A stretch of DNA of 12,051 nucleotides from Parcubacteria group bacterium (GCA_021731325.1 JAKFXP010000054.1:1-12051); one strand, 5' to 3'; shown: positions 6,061 to 11,586, counted from the stretch's first letter. Made by a program: numbers and translations. Notes: generated from the letters alone by a model not told the origin.

Positions 6061-6411
6061 CTATTCATCGTAGATAGTCCATACCTCTGCGGTACATACG
6101 TTCACCCGCTCGCGGATAATCATCTGTCCCGATGACACTATAGCCTTAAAGTCGAACATACAATACCCCCACCCATCATCAAAATTGAATATACGGTACT
6201 GATGTGGTCCTATAATACCCTGCCCGAGAATGTTGCGACCCCACGACCCCTTATCGACATTTGATGCGTACAAACGAGTGATTGTTTGTGACGACATATT
6301 TTTAATCGCAACCCGGCGATCTAACACCTCCGTAATCTCTGCCATTGCAGCAGCACTGAATCCCCAACCACATACCCATAACAAAAAAAGAACAAGCAAC
6401 TTATGATACAT
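6061..6411 (-). CDS. secreted two-cysteine protein, paralogue A
   Basis: The protein has 116 residues. Residues 1-24 are a signal peptide (hydrophobic LLVLFLLWVCGWGF, then AAAMA before E25). The mature domain carries the family pattern seen in three copies here: a KN(M/K)(S/T) strand, LYAS, a conserved Trp (SWGRNIL), NFDDGWGYC, FDFKA, SGQMI and VNVC, ending in WTIY. Two cysteines, one after the DG-G turn and one in VNVC, are kept in all three and could form a disulfide outside the cell. The family resembles small secreted proteins of unknown function in other bacteria; I cannot assign a role. GGAGG lies six bases before the ATG. A promoter, a 5' stem-loop and GTTCTTTC lie upstream. Confidence 0.8.
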   Translation of the reverse strand: MYHKLLVLFLLWVCGWGFSAAAMAEITEVLDRRVAIKNMSSQTITRLYASNVDKGSWGRNILGQGIIGPHQYRIFNFDDGWGYCMFDFKAIVSSGQMIIRERVNVCTAEVWTIYDE

Positions 6412-6417
6412 AACACA

Positions 6418-6460
6418 CCTCCAACATCATGACGAAAGAACGATTGGAACCCACCAATCG
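6418..6460 (-). promoter_or_regulatory. structured leader of paralogue A
   Basis: On the minus strand CGATTGG (6460-6454) pairs with CCAATCG (6447-6441) across six bases, starting at about the predicted +1. GTTCTTTC (6441-6434) abuts the stem and shares its last base. Eleven bases later comes GGAGG (6422-6418). Confidence 0.55.
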
Positions 6461-6465
6461 CTACT

Positions 6466-6493
6466 GTTATAACATATTTTTATCTACGTACAA
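6466..6493 (-). promoter_or_regulatory. promoter of paralogue A
   Basis: The minus strand shows TTGTAC (6493-6488), a 16-base spacer and TATAAC (6471-6466), the latter preceded by TGT as an extended -10. The predicted start near 6459 coincides with the base of the leader stem-loop. Confidence 0.55.
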
Positions 6494-6556
6494 GATGGGT
6501 GAGTACTTGTACCAGACGTTGGAATCGTACCCATAGCACCCTAACCGTACGGATAT

Positions 6557-6590
6557 AAAAAACCCCTGACATATACCGGTCAGGGGTTTA
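6557..6590. terminator. intrinsic terminator of the 75-residue gene
   Basis: A perfect 11-bp stem, AAACCCCTGAC (6560-6570) with GTCAGGGGTTT (6579-6589), has an 8-base loop. On the minus strand it ends in six T residues. The stem is symmetric enough to work both ways, but only the minus-strand gene needs it. Confidence 0.88.
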
Positions 6591-6604
6591 AAACTACATA
6601 CTTC

Positions 6605-6832
6605 TTACTTGATTGAGGTGCGTCTATTCTGAGCCATCAGAGCAACGACGAGGGACAAAACAGCAAGTACCGGTAAACCGGGATGCACGTCAGTCTTCGC
6701 AGTTGTGGTGACATACTTTGCGTGTCCAGACGGACGCGAGGAACGAGGCTCGTATGGTGTGGCTGAACTTGACTTCACGGATGCGAGGGCAACTACCGTC
6801 ACTACAATCATAGTACGAACGTATTTTTTCAT
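6605..6832 (-). CDS. 75-residue exported protein with C-terminal anchor
   Basis: The start is ATG 6832: GGAG lies seven bases upstream, and the frame's extension to 6868 would lack a site. Residues 1-24 look like a signal peptide (MKKYVRT, hydrophobic core, SSSA before T25). A short polar middle of about 25 residues is rich in Ser, Pro, Arg and Thr. Residues about 49-66 (PGLPVLAVLSLVVALMAQ) are hydrophobic, followed by NRRTSIK. Signal peptide, polar linker, hydrophobic helix and basic tail together resemble the layout of sorted or membrane-anchored surface proteins. No canonical LPxTG or PEP motif is present. The function is unknown. It has its own terminator and is divergent from the 91-residue gene through a symmetric promoter region. 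Confidence 0.75.
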   Translation of the reverse strand: MKKYVRTMIVVTVVALASVKSSSATPYEPRSSRPSGHAKYVTTTAKTDVHPGLPVLAVLSLVVALMAQNRRTSIK

Positions 6833-6839
6833 AATGCAT

Positions 6840-6888
6840 CTCCAATGCGAAAGAACAAAGTGATACACATATAACCTATGGGTATCAC
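6840..6888 (-). promoter_or_regulatory. structured leader of the 75-residue gene
   Basis: On the minus strand GTGATAC (6888-6882) pairs with GTATCAC (6866-6860) across 15 bases, starting at the predicted +1. TTT and then GTTCTTTC (6856-6849) follow, with GGAG (6843-6840) five bases further on. Confidence 0.5.
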
Positions 6889-6893
6889 TGCAA

Positions 6894-6960
6894 AGAGTAC
6901 TCTGTGTATTGTCTCAGGTCAAGCGGTACTCTTGACCTACATCGTATATTGTCATATTAT
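6894..6960. promoter_or_regulatory. divergent promoters sharing one inverted repeat
   Basis: The inverted repeat GGTCAAG (6917-6923) / CTTGACC (6931-6937) supplies TTGACC as a -35 box on each strand. Plus strand: TTGACC (6932-6937), 17 bases, TATTAT (6955-6960), for the gene at 7009. Minus strand: TTGACC (6922-6917), 17 bases, TACTCT (6899-6894), a weaker -10, for the gene at 6832. AGAGTACTCT (6894-6903) is also a palindrome. Confidence 0.6.
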
Positions 6961-7008
6961 CATCTAGAGATACTTTTCACTTTTTTGCCTAATACGGAGG
7001 AGTTACCC

Positions 7009-7284
7009 ATGAGCATAACCGATATTGAGACACTATTACCGTCCTGTACAGCAGGCTCACCCGAAGCAAAGGTATACCGTATTTTTACGCGACAACCAAC
7101 ACAGATTGGCACTCACAAAGACAATCTGGTACCGCTTGATCTTTCAAATGAGACACATCGTGTGGTATTCCTCACGGCCGTTGAGGAAGATTTTGTGCAG
7201 CTCCTTGCGCGCGAACACTACACCGAGCACCAAATACTTGAGGCTTGCTACCGTCATGCACTCAAGCTAATCACTCCAATCTAA
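7009..7284 (+). CDS. 91-residue soluble protein of unknown function
   Basis: The start is ATG 7009, with GGAGGAG ending six bases upstream; the longer frame back to 6904 lies inside the promoter region. The protein is a mix of short strands and a final helical part (EEDFVQLLAREHYTEHQILEACYRHALKL). There is no signal peptide or membrane segment, unlike its neighbours. I recognise no family. A good promoter (TTGACC, 17, TATTAT) gives a leader of about 42 bases that is T-rich but lacks the GTTCTTT element and has no clear stem. A bidirectional terminator at 7292-7321 separates it from the convergent broken gene. Confidence 0.75.
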   Translation: MSITDIETLLPSCTAGSPEAKVYRIFTRQPTQIGTHKDNLVPLDLSNETHRVVFLTAVEEDFVQLLAREHYTEHQILEACYRHALKLITPI

Positions 7285-7291
7285 ATAAAAT

Positions 7292-7324
7292 AAGGCGCAG
7301 CACTCACACGTACTGCGCCTTTTT
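7292..7324. terminator. bidirectional intrinsic terminator
   Basis: A 9-bp stem, AAGGCGCAG (7292-7300) with CTGCGCCTT (7313-7321), has a 12-base loop. TTT follows on the plus strand and A-rich sequence precedes it, so it can also serve the minus-strand broken gene. Confidence 0.88.
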
Positions 7325-7340
7325 ACATACCAGGTGGATG

Positions 7341-7676
7341 TTAGCTTATGTCCCACGTCTCCGTAACACATACATTGACGTTGCGTCGAACAATCTCTTC
7401 ACCCGATTGCATCACTAATTTTAGGTCAAACCAACACGCGCCCGACCCATCATTAAAATTTACTGTTTTATAGGTATGTGCTGGAATTAATTCCCACCCC
7501 GAAACATCTTCTTCCCATGTAGATGCACCTACTTGCGAACCGTATACACTCAAAATCGCTTAGTTGGAATAATTATTAATCCGAATGCGTCTATCGAGGG
7601 CATGCGCGGAACTCATCACACCCAGCCAGACACCCCCAACCATGAGAAGACTCACGACCAAACGTACCTTTTTCAT
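7341..7676 (-). pseudogene. secreted two-cysteine protein, paralogue B, interrupted by in-frame TAA
   Basis: From ATG 7676, with a GAGGTGG ribosome site, the frame encodes a signal peptide (MKKVRLVV, hydrophobic core, SSAHA before L27) and the start of the domain (RIRINNYSN). It then meets TAA at 7562-7560 (codon 39). The same frame continues without shift through SVYGSQ, a Trp, NFNDGSGAC, FDLK, RNVNVC and TWDIS to a stop at 7341. The stop falls where paralogue C has Tyr in NKTEYGVMALYG, so one base change (TAT/TAC to TAA) explains it. Everything else, including both cysteines, is intact, which suggests a very recent break, a strain polymorphism or a sequencing error. An internal start would make an unexported 70-residue fragment. 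Confidence 0.85.
7433..7460. repeat. 28-base direct repeat shared with 7938-7965
   Basis: This stretch of paralogue B and 7938-7965 of paralogue C differ at one position of 28. It encodes the NF(N/S)DGSGAC core, showing that B and C are closer to each other than to A. Confidence 0.75.
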
Positions 7677-7693
7677 ACACCACCTCTCTTTTT

Positions 7694-7730
7694 AAAAGAA
7701 CCAAAAAAATGCGAGACCCTGATAGTCTCG
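7694..7730 (-). promoter_or_regulatory. structured leader (hairpin, T tract, GTTCTTTT) of paralogue B
   Basis: On the minus strand CGAGAC (7730-7725) pairs with GTCTCG (7717-7712) across seven bases. CA, seven T residues (7709-7703), G and then GTTCTTTT (7701-7694) follow. GAGGTGG comes seven bases later. The stem plus T tract could itself terminate transcription before the gene. Confidence 0.5.
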
Positions 7731-7736
7731 TAGGGT

Positions 7737-7765
7737 ACTATGCCATATATATAATATATGTGCAA
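7737..7765 (-). promoter_or_regulatory. possible weak promoter of paralogue B
   Basis: The minus strand shows TTGCAC (7765-7760), 17 bases and CATAGT (7742-7737). Both boxes are imperfect. The predicted +1 near 7730 would again coincide with the foot of the leader stem. Confidence 0.35.
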
Positions 7766-7780
7766 GTAACCTGTCTCACC

Positions 7781-7816
7781 AAAAAACAGGACATCTAGCT
7801 ACCTATATGTCCTGTT
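7781..7816 (-). terminator. intrinsic terminator of paralogue C
   Basis: On the minus strand AACAGGACAT (7816-7807) pairs perfectly with ATGTCCTGTT (7794-7785) over 10 bp, with a 12-base loop. Four further T residues follow. Confidence 0.88.
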
Positions 7817-7839
7817 GAGCGTTGGGTAGCCGGATGTAA

Positions 7840-8193
7840 TTACTGTTGGTACAGTGTCCATTCATTGAGCGAACAGGCATCAAAATTTCGATGCTCTATT
7901 TTTTGACCATTAGACATGTCGGCACGCAAATCAATCAAACACGCGCCCGACCCATCACTAAAATTAACACTGAGTTGTCTCATGGGGCCAATGTACCTGC
8001 CGGTGAGGATATTACTCTCCCACGAGGTACTGCTCGCCCGAGAACCGTAGAGGGCCATTACCCCGTACTCAGTTTTATTGGTCACCACGACTAACCGGTC
8101 GTACGGACTCCCTGCATACACCGAATGCTGGAATATTACAGCAAATACCGCCCCACCGATGACGGTACCAAAAAAACGTACTATTGTCTTCAT
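7840..8193 (-). CDS. secreted two-cysteine protein, paralogue C
   Basis: The protein has 117 residues. Residues 1-27 form a signal peptide (MKTIVRFF, hydrophobic GGAVFAVIF, SVYA before G28). The mature part keeps the family order: VVVTNKTEYGV, LYGS, SW-SNIL, NFSDGSGAC, IDLRA, SNGQKI, RNFDAC, EWTLY. Both cysteines are present; the second sits in FDAC rather than VNVC. AGGAGG lies close before the ATG. The promoter at 8256-8283 gives a leader of about 55 bases with GTTCTTTT (8224-8217) and only a weak 4-bp stem. It shares a 28-base near-identical stretch with paralogue B. The likely location is outside the membrane; the function is unknown. Confidence 0.82.
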   Translation of the reverse strand: MKTIVRFFGTVIGGAVFAVIFQHSVYAGSPYDRLVVVTNKTEYGVMALYGSRASSTSWESNILTGRYIGPMRQLSVNFSDGSGACLIDLRADMSNGQKIEHRNFDACSLNEWTLYQQ

Positions 8194-8216
8194 TACTCCT
8201 CCTAACTATATGCGTG

Positions 8217-8283
8217 AAAAGAACAACATCATGAAGTGATTATCCTTCGGGTTAGACTATACAATAGATATGTAATAATGCAA
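8217..8283 (-). promoter_or_regulatory. promoter and leader element of paralogue C
   Basis: The minus strand shows TTGCAT (8283-8278), 16 bases and TATAGT (8261-8256). The leader contains GAAG/CTTC, a weak stem near +1, and GTTCTTTT at 8224-8217, 14 bases before GGAGG. Confidence 0.6.
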
Positions 8284-8289
8284 GTATGC

Positions 8290-8320
8290 TTGACAGCATA
8301 TTCCCCTATGGCACTATAGA
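8290..8320 (+). promoter_or_regulatory. promoter of the 115-residue basic protein
   Basis: TTGACA (8290-8295) is a perfect -35. TATAGA (8315-8320) is the best -10 but leaves a 19-base spacer; ACTATA (8313-8318) would give 17. It sits back to back with the minus-strand promoter at 8256-8283, the two -35 boxes being six bases apart. Confidence 0.55.
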
Positions 8321-8359
8321 GGACGGTTTGTACCCCTCAACAATACAAGGAGATGAAAA

Positions 8360-8707
8360 ATGCCCGACCATACCGACGACAGCACTTTAGGTGACTTTTG
8401 GGACCGGTTCGATCAAGAGCCTTCGCTTCAACTTCCGCTACAACAAGAGCCGCAGGTTGTACCCGGAATCCTCGTAGAAATAAAACCGTTCCGAAAACGG
8501 GGACGACATTCAACCGGTAAAAAGGGTTGCATCATACGTATCAGTCCTGATGGAAGTGAAGAACTGCTTTTTTCGGCACGCCATTCAACCTATCGCCACC
8601 TTACTAAAGCGTTGCGTAGATTTACCATTGGGAGTTCTGTCATGATTCCCATTGGGAGTCCTCTTGCTTCGAAAGGAAAAACTTTTTTTGCAACCACCTC
8701 CGTTTAG
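8360..8707 (+). CDS. small basic protein of unknown function
   Basis: The protein has 115 residues. The first 35 are acidic and glutamine/proline-rich (DDSTLGDFWDRFDQEP, then LQLPLQQEP) and probably disordered. The remaining 80 are basic and strand-rich, with IKPFRKRGRHSTGKKG, an ELLFSARHSTYRHLTKALRR stretch and a final VMIPIGSPL. The basic C-terminal half would suit nucleic-acid binding, but no known motif supports that. There is no signal peptide or membrane segment. AAGGAG lies seven bases before the ATG. The leader of about 35 bases lacks the GTTCTTT element. A strong terminator follows at 8724-8751. Confidence 0.78.
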   Translation: MPDHTDDSTLGDFWDRFDQEPSLQLPLQQEPQVVPGILVEIKPFRKRGRHSTGKKGCIIRISPDGSEELLFSARHSTYRHLTKALRRFTIGSSVMIPIGSPLASKGKTFFATTSV

Positions 8708-8723
8708 TGGAGTACACCCTCTT

Positions 8724-8752
8724 AGAACGACACCCTGTGTCGTTCTATTTTT
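8724..8752 (+). terminator. intrinsic terminator of the basic protein gene
   Basis: A perfect 10-bp stem, AGAACGACAC (8724-8733) with GTGTCGTTCT (8737-8746), has a 3-base loop and is followed by ATTTTTAT. Confidence 0.9.
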
Positions 8753-8763
8753 ATACTCCTCCT

Positions 8764-9795
8764 TTATGCAGACAGATGTATCTCGTTAATTTTTACTTTG
8801 TATATCTCCGCGAGCGCAACCAACAGTCCCAGCGTGAGCGGCCCAACCAACAGGCCAGATACCCCAAACACCGCAATTCCTCCCAATACCGACAATAATA
8901 CAAAGAGTGGGTGTATCCGCATCGCTCGTCCAACCAAAAAAGGACGGACGAGGTTGTCTGCAAGTCCGACCACGACCACTCCCCACAACGTAAGTCCAAT
9001 TGCCGTTGGAACATGTCCCATGAACAGCAAATACGTCACGGCGGGTACAAAGACAATACTTGTTCCAATATTTGGAATCAATGAACCTATTGCACCAATT
9101 GAGCCCCAGAGTACCGGATTAGGAACGCCTGCGAGCAAAAATCCAACGCCCGCGAGAGAACCTTGTAGGACTGCAATAACCAGCGTCTCGCGAATGAGTG
9201 ATCGACTTACCAACCGCAGCTTTTGTACAATTTGTGCATCCTCGTCATCGGTAAGGGGGGAGAGTTGAATTAATGCCCGAACAAAGCGATGACCATCTTT
9301 AATAAAATAATACAATGCGAATATCGCCACAAATAACTTAAAGAGTGCACTTGCCGTATTTGTTAACATCGTAACGCCGTACGAACCAAGGGCGAGAATG
9401 CTTGAACGAATAAACGTGCCAATATCAAAACTTGTCATCATCGGAAATACCTCGTGAATATGAGCTTCTAAAGCGTAAAAGGTGCCGGTAATGACCCCCG
9501 GGTCGAGCTGCGCAGCACCCTGAGTGATGCTGGTTACCTCGTTCATGAGGAGAAAAAATAACAAGACGGCAGGCAGCAATACTGCCCCCGTCATAATACC
9601 GACCACAATCAGTGCTGAAAAACTCTCATGTCGCAGACGTGCGTTAATGCGGTCATACAGGGGCATACCGAGAGAAGCGAGCACGAGCGCAAGCGCAAGC
9701 GCACCCAAAAAGGGGTAGAATAATCGCGCAGTCAAAATCAACACACTGATAAAGAGTGCGCTAAAGAAATATGCTTCTAGCTTTGCTTCAGACAT
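8764..9795 (-). CDS. AI-2E family transporter (PerM/YdiK-type permease)
   Basis: The protein has 343 residues, close to the family's usual length. There is an N-terminal pair of hydrophobic helices (about 8-50), another helix at about 59-85, a soluble middle (about 88-145), then a run of four to five helices to the end. Family hallmarks are DNLVRPFLVG near residue 285, GGIAVFGVSGLLVGPL near 310-325, and the NPVLWGSIGAIGSLIPNIG segment near 230-250. The family's substrates are mostly unknown: the founding link to autoinducer-2 export is for one member, and others act as Na+/H+ antiporters. The name therefore does not imply quorum sensing. The start at ATG 9795 has no Shine-Dalgarno; TGACAATAT lies 8 bases upstream. 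The gene is convergent with the basic protein gene and downstream of, but separate from, the coiled-coil genes. Confidence 0.92.
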   Translation of the reverse strand: MSEAKLEAYFFSALFISVLILTARLFYPFLGALALALVLASLGMPLYDRINARLRHESFSALIVVGIMTGAVLLPAVLLFFLLMNEVTSITQGAAQLDPGVITGTFYALEAHIHEVFPMMTSFDIGTFIRSSILALGSYGVTMLTNTASALFKLFVAIFALYYFIKDGHRFVRALIQLSPLTDDEDAQIVQKLRLVSRSLIRETLVIAVLQGSLAGVGFLLAGVPNPVLWGSIGAIGSLIPNIGTSIVFVPAVTYLLFMGHVPTAIGLTLWGVVVVGLADNLVRPFLVGRAMRIHPLFVLLSVLGGIAVFGVSGLLVGPLTLGLLVALAEIYKVKINEIHLSA

Positions 9796-9819
9796 AGGTA
9801 CTCATATTGTCACACAACA

Positions 9820-9848
9820 ACACCGCCAGAGCTAGCCCTTGGCGGTGT
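9820..9848 (-). terminator. hairpin after the YtxH-like gene
   Basis: On the minus strand ACACCGCCA (9848-9840) pairs with TGGCGGTGT (9828-9820) over 9 bp with an 11-base loop. TGTTGTGTG follows, so the T tract is poor. It lies between the YtxH-like gene and the AI-2E start. Confidence 0.6.
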
Positions 9849-9878
9849 GTATGTATGTTTTGTAGGGGAAAACCCGAG

Positions 9879-10250
9879 TTACTTCTTTGTGGTTTTCTTT
9901 ACGGCTTTTGCCGGTTTTGCCTCCCCTGCGACTTTTTTAATCGACTTCCAGTGTTTCTTGAGTTCGGCATTGAGTTTTGTCGCTTCCTCTTCGCCCACTG
10001 ATTTTACCTTGCCATATTTGGCGGTCACTTTGTCAACAATCTCTGCGTATGAATCGTCCGTCACTTCTTTTGCTTTTTCGAAGTGTTCGAGTACCTCTCC
10101 CTTTGCTTTGAGAGTCCACGCTCGTACCTTGACCCTGTTCTCTGCCCCTTTAGGACCGTAGAGAAAAAATCCAGCGGCTGCAGTACCAATAACGGCAGCT
10201 GCCATGCCGAGACCCACTCCTATGTCTGATTGTTCTTTTTTTGATGCCAT
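9879..10250 (-). CDS. YtxH-like membrane-anchored helical protein
   Basis: The protein has 123 residues. One glycine/alanine-rich membrane segment lies at about 10-31 (IGVGLGMAAAVIGTAAAGFFLYG), followed by GPKGAENR, the small-residue helix and turn typical of YtxH-type proteins. The rest is a long charged helix (about 40-105) ending in a Lys/Ala/Pro/Thr tail. YtxH-like proteins are small general-stress or envelope proteins of unclear mechanism. Here the highly basic tail probably lies in the cytoplasm, possibly near nucleic acid or the ribosome; that is speculative. A perfect TATAAT sits 8 bases before the ATG with no Shine-Dalgarno, suggesting a leaderless message. It follows the other anchored coiled-coil gene on the same strand, 47 bases away. 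Confidence 0.75.
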   Translation of the reverse strand: MASKKEQSDIGVGLGMAAAVIGTAAAGFFLYGPKGAENRVKVRAWTLKAKGEVLEHFEKAKEVTDDSYAEIVDKVTAKYGKVKSVGEEEATKLNAELKKHWKSIKKVAGEAKPAKAVKKTTKK

Positions 10251-10258
10251 ACTTTCAA

Positions 10259-10264
10259 ATTATA
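10259..10264 (-). promoter_or_regulatory. -10 box of the YtxH-like gene
   Basis: TATAAT on the minus strand ends 8 bases before ATG 10250. No -35 match is clear. Confidence 0.5.
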
Positions 10265-10297
10265 AATAACCTATCGTTAATAATGCCTACTCACTCC

Positions 10298-10690
10298 TCA
10301 TTCCCCTTTTGTTTTTTTTCGAGGACTGCGGCGCGCGCTCGACGCAGTCTTGGTTATCGTATCTTCCACGATGGTCTGCATAATGTTGGACAGCGCCCGC
10401 ACAATTCCTGCTCCTGCAACAGCCTTCGTGAAGGTTCTTGCGGAGGTCATACTCTCGCTCACATTGGTACGTACCTCGTGTATCCCTTCTTTTATCTCGG
10501 TGCGCATCACCTCTAGGTCGTGCGATATCCCTTTCGTTTGTTCTTTGAGAGTTCGAGTAATCTCACTCAGGTCACGTACCACTCGAATAAGGTAAAATCC
10601 CAGCACCGTTAACAGTACCCCACCAATAGCCACCACCGTGGTCGTTACAACAAAGAACAAGTCCATTTTTAGAAACTCACTCGAATCCAT
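10298..10690 (-). CDS. membrane-anchored coiled-coil protein (DUF948-like architecture)
   Basis: The protein has 130 residues from ATG 10690. A membrane segment at about 10-36 (LFFVVTTTVVAIGGVLLTVLGFYLI) is followed by RVVRDLSEITRTLKEQTKGISHDLEVMRTEIKEG-type heptads to about 85, then an Ala/Gly-rich helix and a basic RRSPRKKTKGE tail. This layout resembles DUF948 and similar small envelope coiled-coil proteins, but I cannot confirm the family. The frame continues to 10756, yet TTTACA-18-TATACT with the -10 six bases before ATG 10690 marks the start. The longer version would begin upstream of the promoter. It probably works with the YtxH-like gene just downstream, which has a similar anchor-plus-helix design. 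Confidence 0.75.
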   Translation of the reverse strand: MDSSEFLKMDLFFVVTTTVVAIGGVLLTVLGFYLIRVVRDLSEITRTLKEQTKGISHDLEVMRTEIKEGIHEVRTNVSESMTSARTFTKAVAGAGIVRALSNIMQTIVEDTITKTASSARRSPRKKTKGE

Positions 10691-10696
10691 ACTGAT

Positions 10697-10744
10697 AGTA
10701 TACTGCGCTCCTCCGGTGACTGTAAAGAAAAGCTGTACTATACT
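10697..10744. promoter_or_regulatory. overlapping divergent promoters
   Basis: Minus strand: TTTACA (10726-10721), 18 bases, TATACT (10702-10697). Plus strand: GTGACT (10716-10721), 17 bases, TATACT (10739-10744). The two -35 regions overlap, so the two genes may compete for polymerase. Confidence 0.6.
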
Positions 10745-10754
10745 ACTAGGTGAC

Positions 10755-11576
10755 ATGCCCCTACTTCAAAGACCGTTCCCAAAAAAATATCTCTACACTA
10801 TGGGTGCGGCGGGCATCGTGGTGGTTGGGGTGCTCCTTACGTACTACGTACCTAGTCTTACTCCTTGGGTACCCACGGGACGCCTGGTGATTGCGGTGCG
10901 TGCCGTACCTGCCGAATCCAGCGACCTCCTCGGCCTCGGGATTGATACCATGGTACTCTCTGGGGAAAACGGGTCTGCACAGGTAAGTATGCGTACGCGC
11001 CGAGCGCTATTCGACCCGAAGAGCGACGTGGTCACGACTCTCTTGGATACGGAGGCGCGCATAGGTACATATGGCGGATTCAGCTTTGAACTTACGAGTC
11101 CCGAACTGCGAAATCGCTGGCAAGAAGACGTAGCCCCAAAGGCGGTATCGCTCGCCCATGCACCTGTGGCGCTTCCTGCCCCGTACACCATTCTCGAAAA
11201 CGAAACAACGGTGATTATTCTGTCCTTTGAAACCCTGCAAGCAATGCATTATCGAGAAGATGGTGCAACCTATCTACCCGTGATACAGGTGGAAACACGC
11301 CAGGGAGGGTCAGCAATCACGAACGAAGAAACGGGGGTGGTGCAGATCGAAGGGGGAAGTATTTCAAGTAGTGCCACGTACGGTATGGATTGGGATGGGC
11401 GCATACGACACAACTTCCGCGCTTCGGAACCAATCACTACGTCGGAGCCAGTTGTACCCGAGCCAACCCCCTCGCCGGTATCCGAAGAGGAGACTGCAAG
11501 TACGACGACCAACACTACCGCCACAACAACCGCAACAGAGGGCAGCACAACACCTCCCTCTCTCATAGCGAGGTAG
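10755..11576 (+). CDS. anchored surface protein with Thr/Pro-rich tail
   Basis: The protein has 273 residues from ATG 10755. A basic N-terminus (LQRPFPKKYLY) and a membrane segment at about 14-31 give an outward-facing protein. Residues about 42-215 form a beta-rich domain starting GRLVIAVRAVP and including LGLGIDTMVLSG, VTTLLDTEARIGTYGGFSFEL and later VIILSFETLQAMHYREDGATYLPVIQVET. The first half recalls DUF4382-type extracellular domains, but this is a weak resemblance. From about 230 the chain is Thr/Pro/Ser/Glu-rich low complexity, like a wall-spanning linker, ending in PPSLIAR with no sorting motif. The upstream in-frame extension to 10638 overlaps the divergent gene and is unlikely. TATACT lies ten bases before the ATG. 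It converges with the CAP-domain gene with ten bases between stops. Confidence 0.72.
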   Translation: MPLLQRPFPKKYLYTMGAAGIVVVGVLLTYYVPSLTPWVPTGRLVIAVRAVPAESSDLLGLGIDTMVLSGENGSAQVSMRTRRALFDPKSDVVTTLLDTEARIGTYGGFSFELTSPELRNRWQEDVAPKAVSLAHAPVALPAPYTILENETTVIILSFETLQAMHYREDGATYLPVIQVETRQGGSAITNEETGVVQIEGGSISSSATYGMDWDGRIRHNFRASEPITTSEPVVPEPTPSPVSEEETASTTTNTTATTTATEGSTTPPSLIAR

Positions 11577-11586
11577 GTTGAAGCGG

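Noticed and set aside
7560..7562. Recoded or read-through stop (alternative genetic code) in paralogue B
   Set aside because: Known code changes in CPR lineages reassign TGA, not TAA, and other genes here use TAA as a normal stop; a point mutation is simpler.
7716..7736. Antiterminator pairing ACCCT/AGGGT competing with the leader hairpin of paralogue B
   Set aside because: It has only five base pairs, and one arm lies upstream of the predicted transcription start, so it would not be in the RNA.
8798..9268. Plus-strand open frame of 156 codons opposite the AI-2E gene
   Set aside because: The translation is Thr/Pro/Asn-rich low complexity without promoter or ribosome site, and the minus strand holds a full-length permease.
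8764..9795. Quorum-sensing role implied by the AI-2E transporter name
   Set aside because: Most family members are not linked to autoinducer-2 and no luxS or similar gene is in the window.
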